Positions 20,881-32,800 of a stretch of DNA of 64,000 nt are shown piece by piece; position 1 is the stretch's first letter; the number at the start of each line of letters is the position of its first letter. Made by a program: the position numbers and the translations under genes. This DNA comes from Dasypus novemcinctus (Eukaryota > Chordata > Mammalia > Cingulata > Dasypodidae), in assembly GCF_030445035.2 (NCBI RefSeq), contig NC_080694.1:76161257-76225256 (forward strand). The letters are read 5' to 3'. Below the pieces are notes generated by a model. That model was not told the origin of the DNA and ran no database searches. It saw only the letters and a program-made list of their open reading frames with translations.

Positions 20881-23800
20881 ATAATTCCTTGAAAGTAATA
20901 ACATTGAATGTCAATGGATTAAACTCACCTGTCAAGAGACTCAGACTGGAAGATTGGATAAGGAAATATGACCCATCTATATGCTGTCTACAAGAAACAC
21001 ATCTTAGACCCAGGGATTCAAGGAGGTTGAAAGTGAATGGCTGGAAAACAATCTTACAAACAAACAATAACCAAAAAAGGGCAGGAGTAGCTATATTAAC
21101 ATCAGATGAAATAGACTTTAAGTGCAAAACAATTGTGAGAGAAGATGGACACTACATATTAGTGAAAGGGATTATCTTTCAAGAAGAAAGAATATCATAA
21201 ACATTTATGCTCCTAACAATGGTGCCTCCAAATACATGAGGCAAACACTGGAAAACTAAGTGAAAGAATGGATGCCTTTCCAATTAATACAACACTATCA
21301 ACTGTGCACAGAACACCTCAAAAGAGAATCAATAAAGAAACAAAGACTTTGAACAATATATTAGAGGAAGTGGACCTAATAGACATATACAGAATATTAC
21401 AGACAAATACAGCAGAATATAAATTCTTCTCAAGTGCACTTGGATCATTCTCCAACATAGACCACATGCTAGGCCACAGAAAAAGTCTTAATGAATTCAG
21501 AAGGATCAAAATCATGCAAAATAATTTCTCTGACCACAGTGGAATGAAGCTGGAAATCTGTAAGGTCCAGAGACTCACATTTGGAACCAAGATTTGGGAG
21601 TTAAACAACACACTCTTAGAAAAACAGTGAGTCAAGGAGGAATTCTCAAAAGGAATTAATAACTACATTGAAACGAATGAAAATGATAACACAACATATC
21701 AAAACTTATGGGATGCAGCAAAAGCAGTAATGAGAGGGAAATTCATACATCAAAAAAGAAGAAACAACTAAAACTGAAAAACTAAAGGCACACTTGGAGG
21801 AATTCATAAAAAAAAAAAAACCAAAAAAACAAAGTAACCCCAAAGTAAGCAGAAAGAAAGAAATAACAAAGATAAGAGGGGAACTAAATAAAATATGAAA
21901 TAGGAAAGCTCTTCAAAAAATAAACAAAACCAAGAGCCGGTTCTTTGAGAAGATCAATAAAATTGACAAACCCTTAGTGAGACTAACAAAGAAAAAAAGA
22001 GAGAAGATGCAAATACACAAAATAAGAACTGAGAAAGGAGATATCACCATTGACCCCACAGAAATAAAGACTATCATGACAGGATATTTTGAAAAACAAT
22101 ATTCCAACAAGAAGGACAATTTAGAGGAACTGGACAAATTCCTAGAAACACATAAGCAACCTATATCGATGAAAGAAGAAATCGATGATCTTAACAAACC
22201 AATCACAAGTAAAGAAATAGAGTCAGTCATTAAAAATCTCCCAATTAAGAAGAGCCCTGGGCCAGATGACTTCACAGGTGAATTTTAACAAACATTCTGG
22301 AAAAAATTAACACCAATCTTGCTGAAACTCTTCAAAAAAATTGAAACAGAAGGAACAGTGCCTAAATCATTCTATGATGACAACATTACCCTAATAAAAA
22401 GCCAAAAAAAGACATCACAAAAAAGGAAAATTACAGACCAATCTCTCTAATAAACCTAGATGTGAAAATCCTCAACAAAATACTTGCTGATCATATTGAA
22501 CAAACAACACATTAAATGAATTATACACCATGACCAACTGGGATTAATTCAAGGTATGCAAGGATGGTTCAACATAAGAAAATCAAATAATGTAATACAC
22601 CATATAAATAGATTGAAGGAAAAAAATCAAATGATCATATCTATAGATGGAGAAAAAGCATTTGACAAAATACAGCACCCTTTTTTGATAAAAACACTGC
22701 AAATGATCGGAATAGAAGGAAATTTTCTGAACATGATAAAGGCTATATGTGAAAAACCCACAGCCAACATCATTTACAATGGTGAAATCCTAAAATCTTT
22801 CCCTCTAAGATCAGGAACAATACAAGGATGCCCACTATCACCCCTTCTATTTAACATTGCCTTAGAAGTACTTGCTCGAGCACTGAGGCAAGAACCAGAT
22901 ATAAAAGGCATACAAATTGGAAAGGAAGAAGTCAGAATTTCATTGTTTGCAGTTGACATGATCCCATACATAGAAATGCTGAGACGTCTACAAGAAAGCT
23001 TCTAGAACTCATAAATGAGTTCAGTAAAGTCGCAGGTTATAAAATCAATGCACAAAAATCAGTAGCATTTCGGTACACCAATAATGAGCAATCTCAAGAG
23101 GAAATAAAAAAACAAATACCATTTACGATAGTAAAAAAAAAATCAAATACCTAGGAATAAATTTAACTAAAGATGTAAAAACTCATACACAGAACACTAC
23201 ACAACACTGTTCAAGGAAATCAAAGAGATCTAAATAAAAGGAAGAATATTGCCTGTTCATGGATAGGAAGACTAAATATTATAAAGATGTCTATCCTACC
23301 AAAACTGGTCTACACATTCAATGCAATCCCAATAAAAATCAACACAGCATTCTTTAGGGAACTAGAGAAACTAACTATGAAATTTATTTGGAAATGAAAG
23401 AGGCCCCAAATAGCCAAAGACATCTTGAAAAAGAAAAATGAAATGGAAGGAATCACACTACCTGACTTCAAAACATACTACAAAGCTATAGTAGTGAAAA
23501 CGTCATGGTATTGGCACAAGGATAGACATACTGACCAATAGAACCATACTCAGAGTTCTAATATAGATCCTCATATATACAGTCATATAATATTGGCAAG
23601 GCTGCCAAACCCCCTCAACTGGGAGAGAATGTCCTCTTCAACAAATGGTGCCTGGAGAACTGGATATCCATATGTAAAAGGATGAAAGAGAATTACCAAC
23701 TCACACCTTATACAAATATAAGTGCAAGATGGAACAAAGCTCTAAATATAAGAGCCAAGACCATAAAGATTTTGAAAGCAGTGTAGGGAAGCATCTACAG

Positions 23801-24515
23801 GACCTCGTAATAAGAAATGGCTTCATTAACTTCACACACAAAGCACGAGCAGGAAAAGAATGAATAGATAAATGGGACTTCCTCAAAATTAAAGCCTTCT
23901 GCACTTCAAAGGAATTTGTCACGAAAGTGAAAAGAGAGCCTGCACAATGGGAGAAAATATTTGATGACCATAGATATGATAGGAGACTTATATCTTGCAT
24001 ACATAAAGAACTCCTATATCTCAAAAATAAAAAAGACAAACAACCCATTTGAAAAATGGGAAAAAAGATTTAAAGAGACACTTCTCCAAAGAAGAAATAC
24101 AAATGGTTAAAAAGCACATGAAAAAATGCTCCAAATCTCTAGCTATTAGGGAAATGAAATCAAAACTACAGTGAGATACCATCTTACTCCCATAAGACTG
24201 GCAGCTACCGAAAAAACAAAAGACCAAGTGCTGGAGAGGATGTGGAGGAATGGGAACACTCATCCACTGCTGGAGGGAATGCAGAAGGATCCAGCCTTTC
24301 TGAAGAACAGACTGGCAGTTTCTCAAAAAACTAGCAATAGATTTTCCATATGACCCAGCAATTCCATTGCTAGGTACATACCCAGTAGAACTGAAAACAA
24401 GGACACAAACTGATATGTGCACACCAATGTTCATAGCAGCACTATTCACTATTGCCAAAAGTTGGAATCAGCCCAAATGCCCATCACAGATGAATGGATA
24501 AATAAAATGTGGTAT

Positions 24516-24920
24516 AGGGCCCAGTGGATAGGGCATCCGTCTACCACATGGGAGGTCCACTGTTCAAACCCTGGGTCTCCTTGACCCATGTGGAACTGGC
24601 CCATGTGCAGTGCTGATGCACACAAGGAGTGCTGTGCCATGCAGGGGTGCCCCCTATATAGGGGAGCCCCATGCTCAAAGAGTGTGCCTCAGAAGGAGAG
24701 CCACCCAGTGCAAAAGAAAGCCCAGGAATGGTGCCGCACACACGGAGGGTTGACACAGCAAGATGACACAAGAGAAAGAAACACAGATTCCCATGCTGCT
24801 GACAACAACAGAAGTGGACAAAAAGAAGAACATGCAGCAAATGGACACAGAGAACAGACAACTGGGGCAGGGGGTGTGGGAAAGGAAGAGAAATAAATAA
24901 ATCTTTAAAAAAATAAAATA
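24516..24920 (+). mobile_element. DAS-type SINE, 5'-truncated, in ORF2
   Basis: The SINE begins at GGGCCCAGTGGATAGGG, lacking the first ~15 bases of the tRNA-like head including part of box A. TSD AATAAAATGTGGTATA at 24500-24515 and 24921-24936. The tail is CTTTAAAAAAATAAAATA. Confidence 0.92.
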
Positions 24921-25079
24921 AATAAAATGTGGTATAAACATACAATGGAATACTACTCAGCTATAAGAATGAGTACAGTACAAACACATGTGATAACATT
25001 GATGAATCTTGAGAACATTATGTTGAGTGAAGCAACCCAGGCATTGAAGGACAAATACTACATGACCTCACTGATATGA

Positions 25080-28000
25080 AATAAGTAAACCAAGCTGTCT
25101 CAGAGAGCTAGAGACTGGATGATAGCCTTAAAGGAACTTGGGGGGTAGAGGAAGTTTGCCAGTTGACACCTACCTGGGTGAAATCTATGATAAGCTGAAG
25201 TAATTATTTCTAGAGGGAAGGGATAAAATGGGGGCATAGGGATACCTTTGGGTGGGGTTTTGTGGGCTTGAGGGGGTTAGGGATGGGAGGATGGGTAAGA
25301 TGGCCCAAGAAATTGGGGGGAGGGAGAGGGGAACATTTGAACATAGGAGATTGTCAGGTATGTGGTTGAAATTATAATGTAGAGAAAACTTCTTAAAAAA
25401 TGTAATAAGGAAGGTTACCTGTTTAAGATGCATGAAGGGGTGAATCTGACACAGGGCTGGCTTCTAGGGAGTGTGTGAGTGCTCATTTTGTCATAGTGGG
25501 TTCTATCATTGGATGGAGACCCATAAAATGAGAGTGAAGGCATACCCACATCCTGGGGAGGACTGATGTTCTGAAATAGAGGGAATTGTATCTCTCGAGA
25601 GAATTGGTGGCTCCCAATGGGTTAGGACAGTCGAGCATATCAAGCCCTCAACATTGTTGCAAGTATCTCTGAAAATGGCCCTTCCAGTAGTGAAGACTGA
25701 TTGTCACTGTAGGCCCTGAGGGGAGGGGGAAAGAGGTACTGAATAGAGGGAATCAGTGTAACTGTGGGACAATGGAAGTGTTCCACAAGATTATGCAAGG
25801 ATGGATATAGAACATGTTAAATTACACAGAAAATGCATAGGGGCCTATAGGCTAAAATGTAAATCATAATGTAAAACATAAGATAGCTAAAAATTTAGAA
25901 AATTGTGTGGTCTAAAACATAAACCATAATGTAAACCCAAATGTAACCATGTTTGAAAGCTATTGTCTCAATATCTGTACATCAGTTGTAGAAAATATAA
26001 TATGAACATGTAAAAAGATCATTGCTGGGCAAGGGACAAAGTGTTTGACATTGGATATGTGGGAATACCGTATATTGCATATATGAATTACTGTGATCTA
26101 AAACTTTTGTGAAGACAAGCTTAATAATTATAAAAAGCAAAAAAGAAAAAGAAAGGACTTAGACCCTGAGGAAGAGATGGAAGAAGTTGCCTTGCACTGT
26201 GCATACAGGGCAACACTTTTGTAGTGATGGAAGGCAAAACATTAAAAACAAAGATTTTCATTTTTAAATTTTTTGATACCCCAATTAATTTTTGCTTTAA
26301 TTTTTCTAAATTCGTATGTACTCTATATCTATCCTTTAAACCCATCACTTCCTCTCCAGCACTTGTATTCTTCTGTTTTTTTCATAGCTGCCAATCTTAT
26401 GGGTGTAAGATGGTATCTCATTGTAGTTTTGATTTGCATTTCCCTGATAGCTAGAGATTTGGAACATTTTTTCATGTGCTTTCTTGCCATTTGTATTTCT
26501 TCTTCGGAGAAGTGTCTGTTTAAGTCTTTTTCCCATTTTTTAAATGGGTTGTTTATCTTTTTATTTTCAAGATATAGGAGTTCTTTATATATGCAAGTTA
26601 TAAGTTTCTTATCAGATATATGATTGCCAAATATTTTCTCCCACTGTGTGGGCTCCCTTTTTACTTTCTTGACAAACTCCTTTGAGGTGCAGAAGGCTTT
26701 AATTTTGAGGAAGTCCCATTTATCTATTAGTTCTTTTGCTGCTCGTGCTTTTGGTGAGATATTCATAAATCCATTTCCTATTACAAGGTCCTGTAGATGT
26801 TTCCCTACACTGCTTTCTAAGGTTTTTATGGTCTTGGCTCTTATATTTAGGTCTTTGATCCATCTTGAGTTGATCTTTGTATAAGGTGTGAGATGGTAAT
26901 CCTCTTTCATTTTTCTACATATGGCTATCCTTTACTATTAATGGAACCTGGCAATATACTAGGCTTCATTTTCAAAGAAGTTTTGGATCACAGAGAGGTT
27001 CAACTATGGCAGGGGAGGAATCCTGGTGTGGGGTCTTATTGATAGGGTTACATGGTTGGGAGAGAGTTCTCCAGGGCATGTGTAGTATGTACATAAAACT
27101 GTTTGGATATTTTCACAGTGGTTACAGTTAAAAATTACAATTGAGGGAGTGCTGAGTTCCTAGCCAGGGGAGCTATAACACATTCCCCAATGGAACAGCA
27201 ACAATCCCCCAAGTGCAATGACTAAGACCAATAAAGAAGGATGGTCCAACAATTAGCCCTTGATACTAATGATGATGCTTGTGAGCCTGTGCACCTGAAA
27301 TATGAGCTAGTCCTAGAGCTGCAGGGTGCCTAAGAGTTACCTCCTGAGAGCCTCCATGTTGCTCAAAGGTGGCCACTCTCTAAGTCAAACTCAGCATGTA
27401 AATGCATTGCCTTCTCCCCAGCATGGGTCATGACTCCCGGGGATGAGGCTCCCTGGCACCGAGGGATTACTACCAAGTACCAGCTGATGATGTAACTAGA
27501 AAATGACTTTGAATAAAAGGGTCAACCCAGACCATCAGAACATCTCAGCCTATATGTAATATCAGGTTTTAAAAATGCTTTTTGACCTTGAATAAAAGGG
27601 GGAAATGGAAAGGATAAATGAGTTTATATGGCTATGAGTCTCCAAAAAAGAGTTGGGAGGTCATCGGAGGGGTCACCCTTATGCATGCCTCAGCAGGGTC
27701 CCAGAGACAGCCAAAGTAGATACAAGCCCAGATATTGGTTCTTCTGAGGGCTACAGAGACCCACAGGTTCTATGGTCATGGCAGATGGAGTTCAGTGCCA
27801 TGTCAGTTGGCACTACTTTGGAGTTTGTGTTCCTGAGTGTAATGGAGTTGGACTCAGATGTGATCTTTGTTCACAAGCCTCTCCTGTTACTTTTACCTGA
27901 ACCATGGTTGGCTCTGGGGTTTGGTGTATACTCAAAGGACCTGGATCTCTGGACTGTCCATGTGATAGCCAGGCCCTGAGCCTCCACTGACTTGCAACTC

Positions 28001-28600
28001 CTACCCTCTGGGTTATTGGACTTACCCCCGTTGGCTAACAGAGAGGCTCCACACCAGGGAGCCAAGAGTGCCTACAACTGCAAGCAAGAGAATGGCATCC
28101 ATCATCCAAGTGGAATCTAAGCCCCCTCTCAATATAGAGGTGGAGTGGACATAACCACCCCAGGGTCCACAGGATGGAGGAGTACAGTATTGATTAGAGT
28201 GGACTTGCTGATATTCTCTTCTGGAACTATTGTGATTAGAATGGAGGAAAATGTAGCATTGATGTGGAGAGGGTGGCCACAGTAGCCACTGAGGGTAGGG
28301 AGAGGGAGGAGGAGATGTGATGTGGGGGCATTTTTGGGACTTGGAGTTGTCCTGGGTGGTACTGCAGGGACAGTTGCTGGACACTGTATGTCCTGCCATG
28401 GCCCGCTGGGTGGACTGGGGGAGAGTGTAGACTATAGTGTTGACCATTGTCCATGTGGTGCAGTGGTGCTCAGAGATGTGTTCACCAAGTGCAATGAATG
28501 TCCCATGATGATGGAGGAGGTTGTTGATATGGGGGGAGTGGGGTGTGGGGGTGGGGTATATGGGGACCTCATATTTTTTTATGTAACATTAAAAAAATAA
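25080..28600 (+). other. L1-E 3' UTR, about 2.9 kb plus an inverted insert
   Basis: Noncoding 3' region from the ORF2 stop to the poly(A) tail. It matches, over its length, the minus-strand 3' UTR of L1-N (54545-57315) and the partial copies L1-B, F, G, J and K. It ends with a G-rich tract (about 28520-28562), ACCTCATATTTTTTT and ATGTAACATT before the tail. A 0.6 kb inverted ORF2 fragment at 26344-26932 is foreign to it. Confidence 0.85.
26344..26932 (-). mobile_element. Inverted L1 ORF2 fragment inside the L1-E 3' UTR
   Basis: This block is the C-terminal part of L1 ORF2 on the minus strand. It has an open 194-codon frame (26329-26910) reading [20 protein letters not shown] and [20 protein letters not shown]. 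It is not in the other 3' UTR copies and replaces about 12 bases of normal 3' UTR. Junctions show short overlaps (CATCAC/TCCTCTCC on the left, ATCC/TTTACT on the right) rather than a clear TSD and poly(A). It is less decayed than ORF2 of its host, so it is probably younger. Confidence 0.75.
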
Positions 28601-28631
28601 ATAAAGACAAAAAAATAAAAGTATATTATTG

Positions 28632-28796
28632 CTAAAGTAGGCCCTAGTTTTAAACATTTAAGTAGTGGCTATTTGAGGGAAGACATGTAATGGGGTGTGA
28701 GTAAGATAAGAGAAGGACTCTTCTTTAAGTTGGAAGGGAACTTAAACGATAGCACTAATTTTTGATATTTGTCAAACTCTCTCTATATGTATGTTT
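28632..28796. other. Short single-copy gap between L1-E and L1-G
   Basis: About 165 bases of AT-rich sequence between the right TSD of L1-E and the left TSD of L1-G. No repeat or gene recognised. Confidence 0.5.
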
Positions 28797-29222
28797 AAAT
28801 ATTATATACTTCCATGATTGTAGAACCTGTGTGTCTCCATAGCCCTCAGGAGCAACAGTACCTGTGGTTGTATCTACTTTGGATCTCTCTGGGATCCTGC
28901 TGAGGAGTGCATAAGTATGACCCCTCTGATGTCTTCCTGACTCTTTTTGAAGACTTTTAGCCATATAATCTCATTTGACTTAACCATTTTCCCCTTTTGT
29001 TCAAGGTCTTTTTTAGTCGCATCACCATTTAGTGATTGGTAGTAATCCCTAGGCACCAGGGAGGCTCATCACTGGGAGTCAAGTCATGCTCTGGGGGGAA
29101 GGTAACTCATTTACATTCTGAATATGGCTTAGAGAGTGGCCACATTTAAGCAACTTGAAGGCTCTCAGGGGGTAACTCTTAGGCACCCTGCAGCTCCAAA
29201 TCTAGTTCAAATTTCAGGCACA

Positions 29223-29572
29223 CATGGGAGGTCTGCGGTTCAAACCCCGGGCCTCTTTGACCCGTGTGGAGCTGGCCCGTGCGCAGTCCTGATGCGCACA
29301 AGCAGGGGTGCCCCCTGCATAGGGGAGCCCCACGTGCAAGGAGTGCGCCCCATAAGGAGAGCCACCTAGCACGAAAGAAAGTACAGCCTGCCCAGGAATG
29401 GCACCACACACATGGAGAGCTGACACAAGAGAACGCAAAAAAAGAAACACAGATTCCCTTGCCACTGACAACAACAGAAGCAGACAAAGACACAGCAAAT
29501 AGACACAGAGAACAGAGAACCTGGGTGGGGGGAAGGAAAGGGAGAGAAATAAATAAATCTATAAAAAAAAAT
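29223..29572 (+). mobile_element. DAS-type SINE, 5'-truncated, in L1-G
   Basis: Starts at CATGGGAGGTCTGCGGTTCA, so box A is missing but the B-box-like GCGGTTCAAACCCC remains. The tail is AAATAAATAAATCTATAAAA. TSD TTTCAGGCACA at 29212-29222 and 29573-29583, a sequence normal for the host 3' UTR. Confidence 0.92.
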
Positions 29573-31641
29573 TTTCAGGCACATAGGCTCATAAGCATTG
29601 TCTTCAGTATCAGGGGCTCATTATTGGAACATCCTTCTTCACCAGTCTTTGCCCTTGAGCTTGGGGGACTGTTGCTGTTCCATTGGGGAATGTGACAGAG
29701 CTCTCCTGGCTAAGAACTCAGCACTCCCTCACTTGTCATTTGTAACAGTAACTACTAAGAAAATACCAACGAATATCCAAACATTTAATTTTACCCTATA
29801 TACCTGCTCTGGAGAACACCCTCCCAACCATGTGTCCCCCATTCATAGCACCCCACACCAGCATTCCTCCCCTGCCATAGTTGAACCCCTCCTTGGTCAA
29901 AACTTCTTCAAAAATGAAGCCTAATAAATTGCCAAATTCAATTAAGAGGAAAATGAAATAGTAGTGATAGATTCAAAGCTTAGAAATAGAATGCATACTA
30001 ATTTAGGAAAACTAAAATACTGTAAAATAAATTGGGATATTGCAAGATGAAAAATATCATAAAGCTTTGTTTTTTACATTTTGCCTTTCATCACTGTAAT
30101 AGGTGTTGTCCTGTACGTACAGTGGCAAGGCAATTTCTTTCATTTCTTCCTCAGGATCTACATCCTTTTTTTTCCCCCTAATTTTCAATTTTGTCTTCAA
30201 AAAAGTTTTAGATCATAATAAAGTCACATAAACAATATAGGGGACTCCCATATATGCACTGTTAAACCTTTTTCCCCTTCCCCAGCAATGATCTTTTTCC
30301 ATGTTCATGTTATATTTGCTGCAGCTGATGTACAGATATTGAAACATAACTATCAATCATGGTTCCATTTTGGCTTACATAATGGTTGATATTTTAGACC
30401 TGTACAATTTTCTAAATTTTTGGTTACATTATGGTTTATATTACAGTTTATATTTTAGCCTATAGACTTTTACATACTTTTGGTGAAATTTAACATTTCT
30501 TATATCCATCATTGCACAATCTTGTGGAACACTTCCATTGCCCCCAGTTTCCGTGCTTCCATCTATTCTAGTCCTCTCTCCCCCTCTGCTCAGGGTTCAC
30601 AGTGACAACTGAGCTTCACTGCTTGAAGGACCAGATTCACAGATACTTAAAACAATGCTCAGGGCTTCACATATTATACTGTCCTCCCCTACTGGGAGCC
30701 ACCAGTTCTCTCAAGAGATACAATTCCCTCTTTTGAGAACATCAGCCCTCACCAGGATGTGGGTACTCCTTCGCACTCATTGTATGGGCCTCCACTCAAT
30801 GATATAACACACTATGACAAGATAAGCACTCACACACTCCCTAGAACCCTGCTCCTGTGCCAGATGCGCCCCTACCCCATTAGCACCTTAAACAGGTAAT
30901 CCTTCCTTATTATATGTTCTAAAGAGTTTTCTCAACATTTTAGTTTCAGCCACATACCCGATAATCTCCCATGTTCCACTGTTCCCCCCAACCCTCCCTC
31001 AAATTCTTTGGGTTATCTGACCAATCCTCCCAACCCTTGCACCCATCAAGCCTGCAAAGCCCCACCCAATATTAACCCTATGCCCCCATCTTATCCCGTC
31101 CCTGTACAAATCATGGCAGATGGCTCTGGAGTTCAGTGCCTTGTCTGTGGGCCCTAGTTTGGAATTTGTGTTCCTGAGTGTGATGAAGTTGGACTCAGAT
31201 ATGAACTTTCTACACAGGCCTCTTCTGTCACTTTTACTTAATCTGTTGTTGGTGCTGGTGTTGGTGTATAGACAGGAGACTTGAATCTCTGGACTGGCCA
31301 TGTGCCAGCTGGGGCCTGTCCTTCAGTTGAGTTGCAACTCCTGCTCTCTGGTTCATTGACTTACCCAGGTCAGTTAACAGGGAGGTGAAGATGGTCAACC
31401 ACCACACCAGGGAACTGAGAGTGCCTACAACTCCAAGAAGGAGAATCATATCCAGCAACTATATGGGATCTAGGCTGCCTCTCAATATAGAGGTGGAGTG
31501 GACATTGCTATTCAAGGGTCCACAGGGTGGAGGAATGGAATGTGGATTAGAGTGGATTTATTGGTATTCTACTATAGAACTATTGTCACGATTAATGGGA
31601 GAAACTGTAGCATTGATCTGGAGAATGTGGGCATGGTAGTT

Positions 31642-31986
31642 TGTTGCATCATAACCTGAAATCTGCCCACTTCCCTAGCAACAGCTAACAGCACAAAACC
31701 ACAAGTCCGCCCACAAGTTTCTGCCAATCCCCAGCCGCCCCGTAGCCCTCACTCCTCCTGCTCTACCCCGCCCTCCTCATTCTCTATATAACCCACTGCA
31801 CTTCCTTAATAAACCGGACTTGCGTACCAGACCTGGTCTCCGCGGCATTCTTTCTCCCCTCGCCGCGCGTCCTCCACGCCTGAGAGCCCCTCTGAGGCTG
31901 TCTGCCGCAGCCTCAGACGCCTTTGCAGCCAGCTGACCCCTCCAAACCCCCCCGTCAGCGTCGGGGTGCAAGCCGCCCCAGCCGCA
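31642..31986 (+). mobile_element. Solo LTR of an endogenous retrovirus, 345 bp
   Basis: A block foreign to the L1 3' UTR, starting TGTTGC and ending CCGCA, flanked by an exact 6 bp duplication GTAGTT (31636-31641 and 31987-31992). It has a TATA box TATATAA at 31785-31791 and a polyadenylation signal AATAAA at 31808-31813, then a C-rich, CpG-containing 3' part. These are the expected parts of an LTR (U3, R, U5) left after recombination between two LTRs. A 6 bp duplication is typical of class II (beta-like) elements; I cannot name the family. No retroviral coding sequence is present. Confidence 0.85.
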
Positions 31987-32345
31987 GTAGTTGCTGAGGG
32001 CAGGGAGAGGGAAGAAGAGACGTGATGGGGGGGCATTTTCGGGACTTGGAGTTGTCCTACATGTTATTTCAGGGACAGATTCTGGACATAATATATCCTG
32101 CCATATCCCATTGAATGGACTGGGGGAGAGTGTAAACTACAATGTAAACTATAATCCATGTGGTGCAGCAGTGCTCCAAAATGTATTCACCAAATTCAAT
32201 GAATGTGCCACAATGATGAAAGAGGCTATTGATATGGGAGGAGTAGGATGGGATGGGGAGTGGGGTATGAGGGAACCATTTGTATTTTTTAATATAACAT
32301 TTTTTGTAATCTATATATCTTCAAAAATACAATAAAAATAAAAGA

Positions 32346-32800
32346 AATTAAATTTTTAAAAAATTGTATTGATAGCGTGTACCCTTGACATGGTGTGATG
32401 AAATGGCACTTTGTGGTATTCTTCCCACCAAAATATAACAGTAATCCAATAATGAAGAGGCAGAACATTCTGCAAAATACTCCTTAAAACTGTCAAGGTA
32501 ATTTTTAAAAATGTCTGAGAACTGTTACAATCTGGAGGAGCCTAAGGAGGCATGACAAATAATGGAACGTGGTATCCTTCATATATTCTTGAGATCAAAA
32601 GTGGATTACAGGTAAAAATAAAGAAAATCCAAATAAAGTGTGTATTTTAGTTAACAATAATGTATCACTACTGCTTCATTAGTTTTGACAAATGTATCAA
32701 ACAAATGTAAAATACTAACAATTGGGGAATCTGTGTGTGAAGTACATGGGAACCTCTGTATTCTTCAACTGTTCTTTGAATCTAAAGCTAGTCTAAAATA
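32346..32800 (+). repeat. Transduced flank of L1-G, an old L1M-like 3' end
   Basis: Lies between the L1-G tail and the right TSD, so it entered with L1-G. The text (TTACAATCTGGAGGAGCCTA, ATCCAAATAAAGTGTGTA, AATCTAAAGCTAGTCTAAAA) resembles the 3' end of an ancient L1M-type element in sense orientation. Its own AATAAAA near 32798 would have served as the alternative polyadenylation signal. Confidence 0.65.

Larger units (their letters stand above)
20483..25079 (+). pseudogene. L1-E ORF2, endonuclease/reverse transcriptase, dead
   Basis: ATG at 20483 begins MAINNSLKV. A SINE (20505-20880) sits after codon 7. Beyond it come the endonuclease (VNGLNSPVKRLRLEDWIRKY, QETHLRPRDS, SDHSGMKLEI near 21530) and the reverse transcriptase ([20 protein letters not shown] near 22640, [20 protein letters not shown] near 22825). 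The RT catalytic box reads FAVD at 22946-22957 where active enzymes have FADD, so one catalytic aspartate is lost. Several stops and frameshifts; a second SINE (24516-24920) interrupts the C-terminal region. The natural end is TGA at 25077-25079. Confidence 0.9.
15753..28615 (+). mobile_element. L1-E: full-length L1, about 9.6 kb without nested inserts
   Basis: A complete plus-strand L1 bounded by the TSD TAAAAGTATATTATTG (15737-15752 and 28616-28631). It has a 5' UTR (15753-17604), ORF1 (17605 to about 20437, interrupted), ORF2 (20483-25079, interrupted), a 3' UTR (25080 to about 28590) and an A-rich tail. Nested in it are the minus-strand L1-F (18466-20360), two SINEs (20505-20880, 24516-24920) and an inverted 0.6 kb ORF2 fragment (26344-26932). 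Removing these leaves about 9.55 kb, longer than the usual 6-7 kb of human or mouse L1, mostly because of the 3' UTR. ORFs are broken. Confidence 0.92.

Noticed and set aside
28561-28615. A shared 3' tail between the SINE and the L1 as evidence of tail-specific partnership
   Set aside because: The SINE ends in AAATAAATAAATCTTTAAAA and the L1 in ATGTAACATTAAAAAAATAA. Similarity is limited to A-richness.
31642-31986. The GC-rich TATA-containing block as a host gene promoter or CpG island
   Set aside because: Its exact TG...CA ends and 6 bp flanking duplication inside an L1 identify it as a solo LTR.
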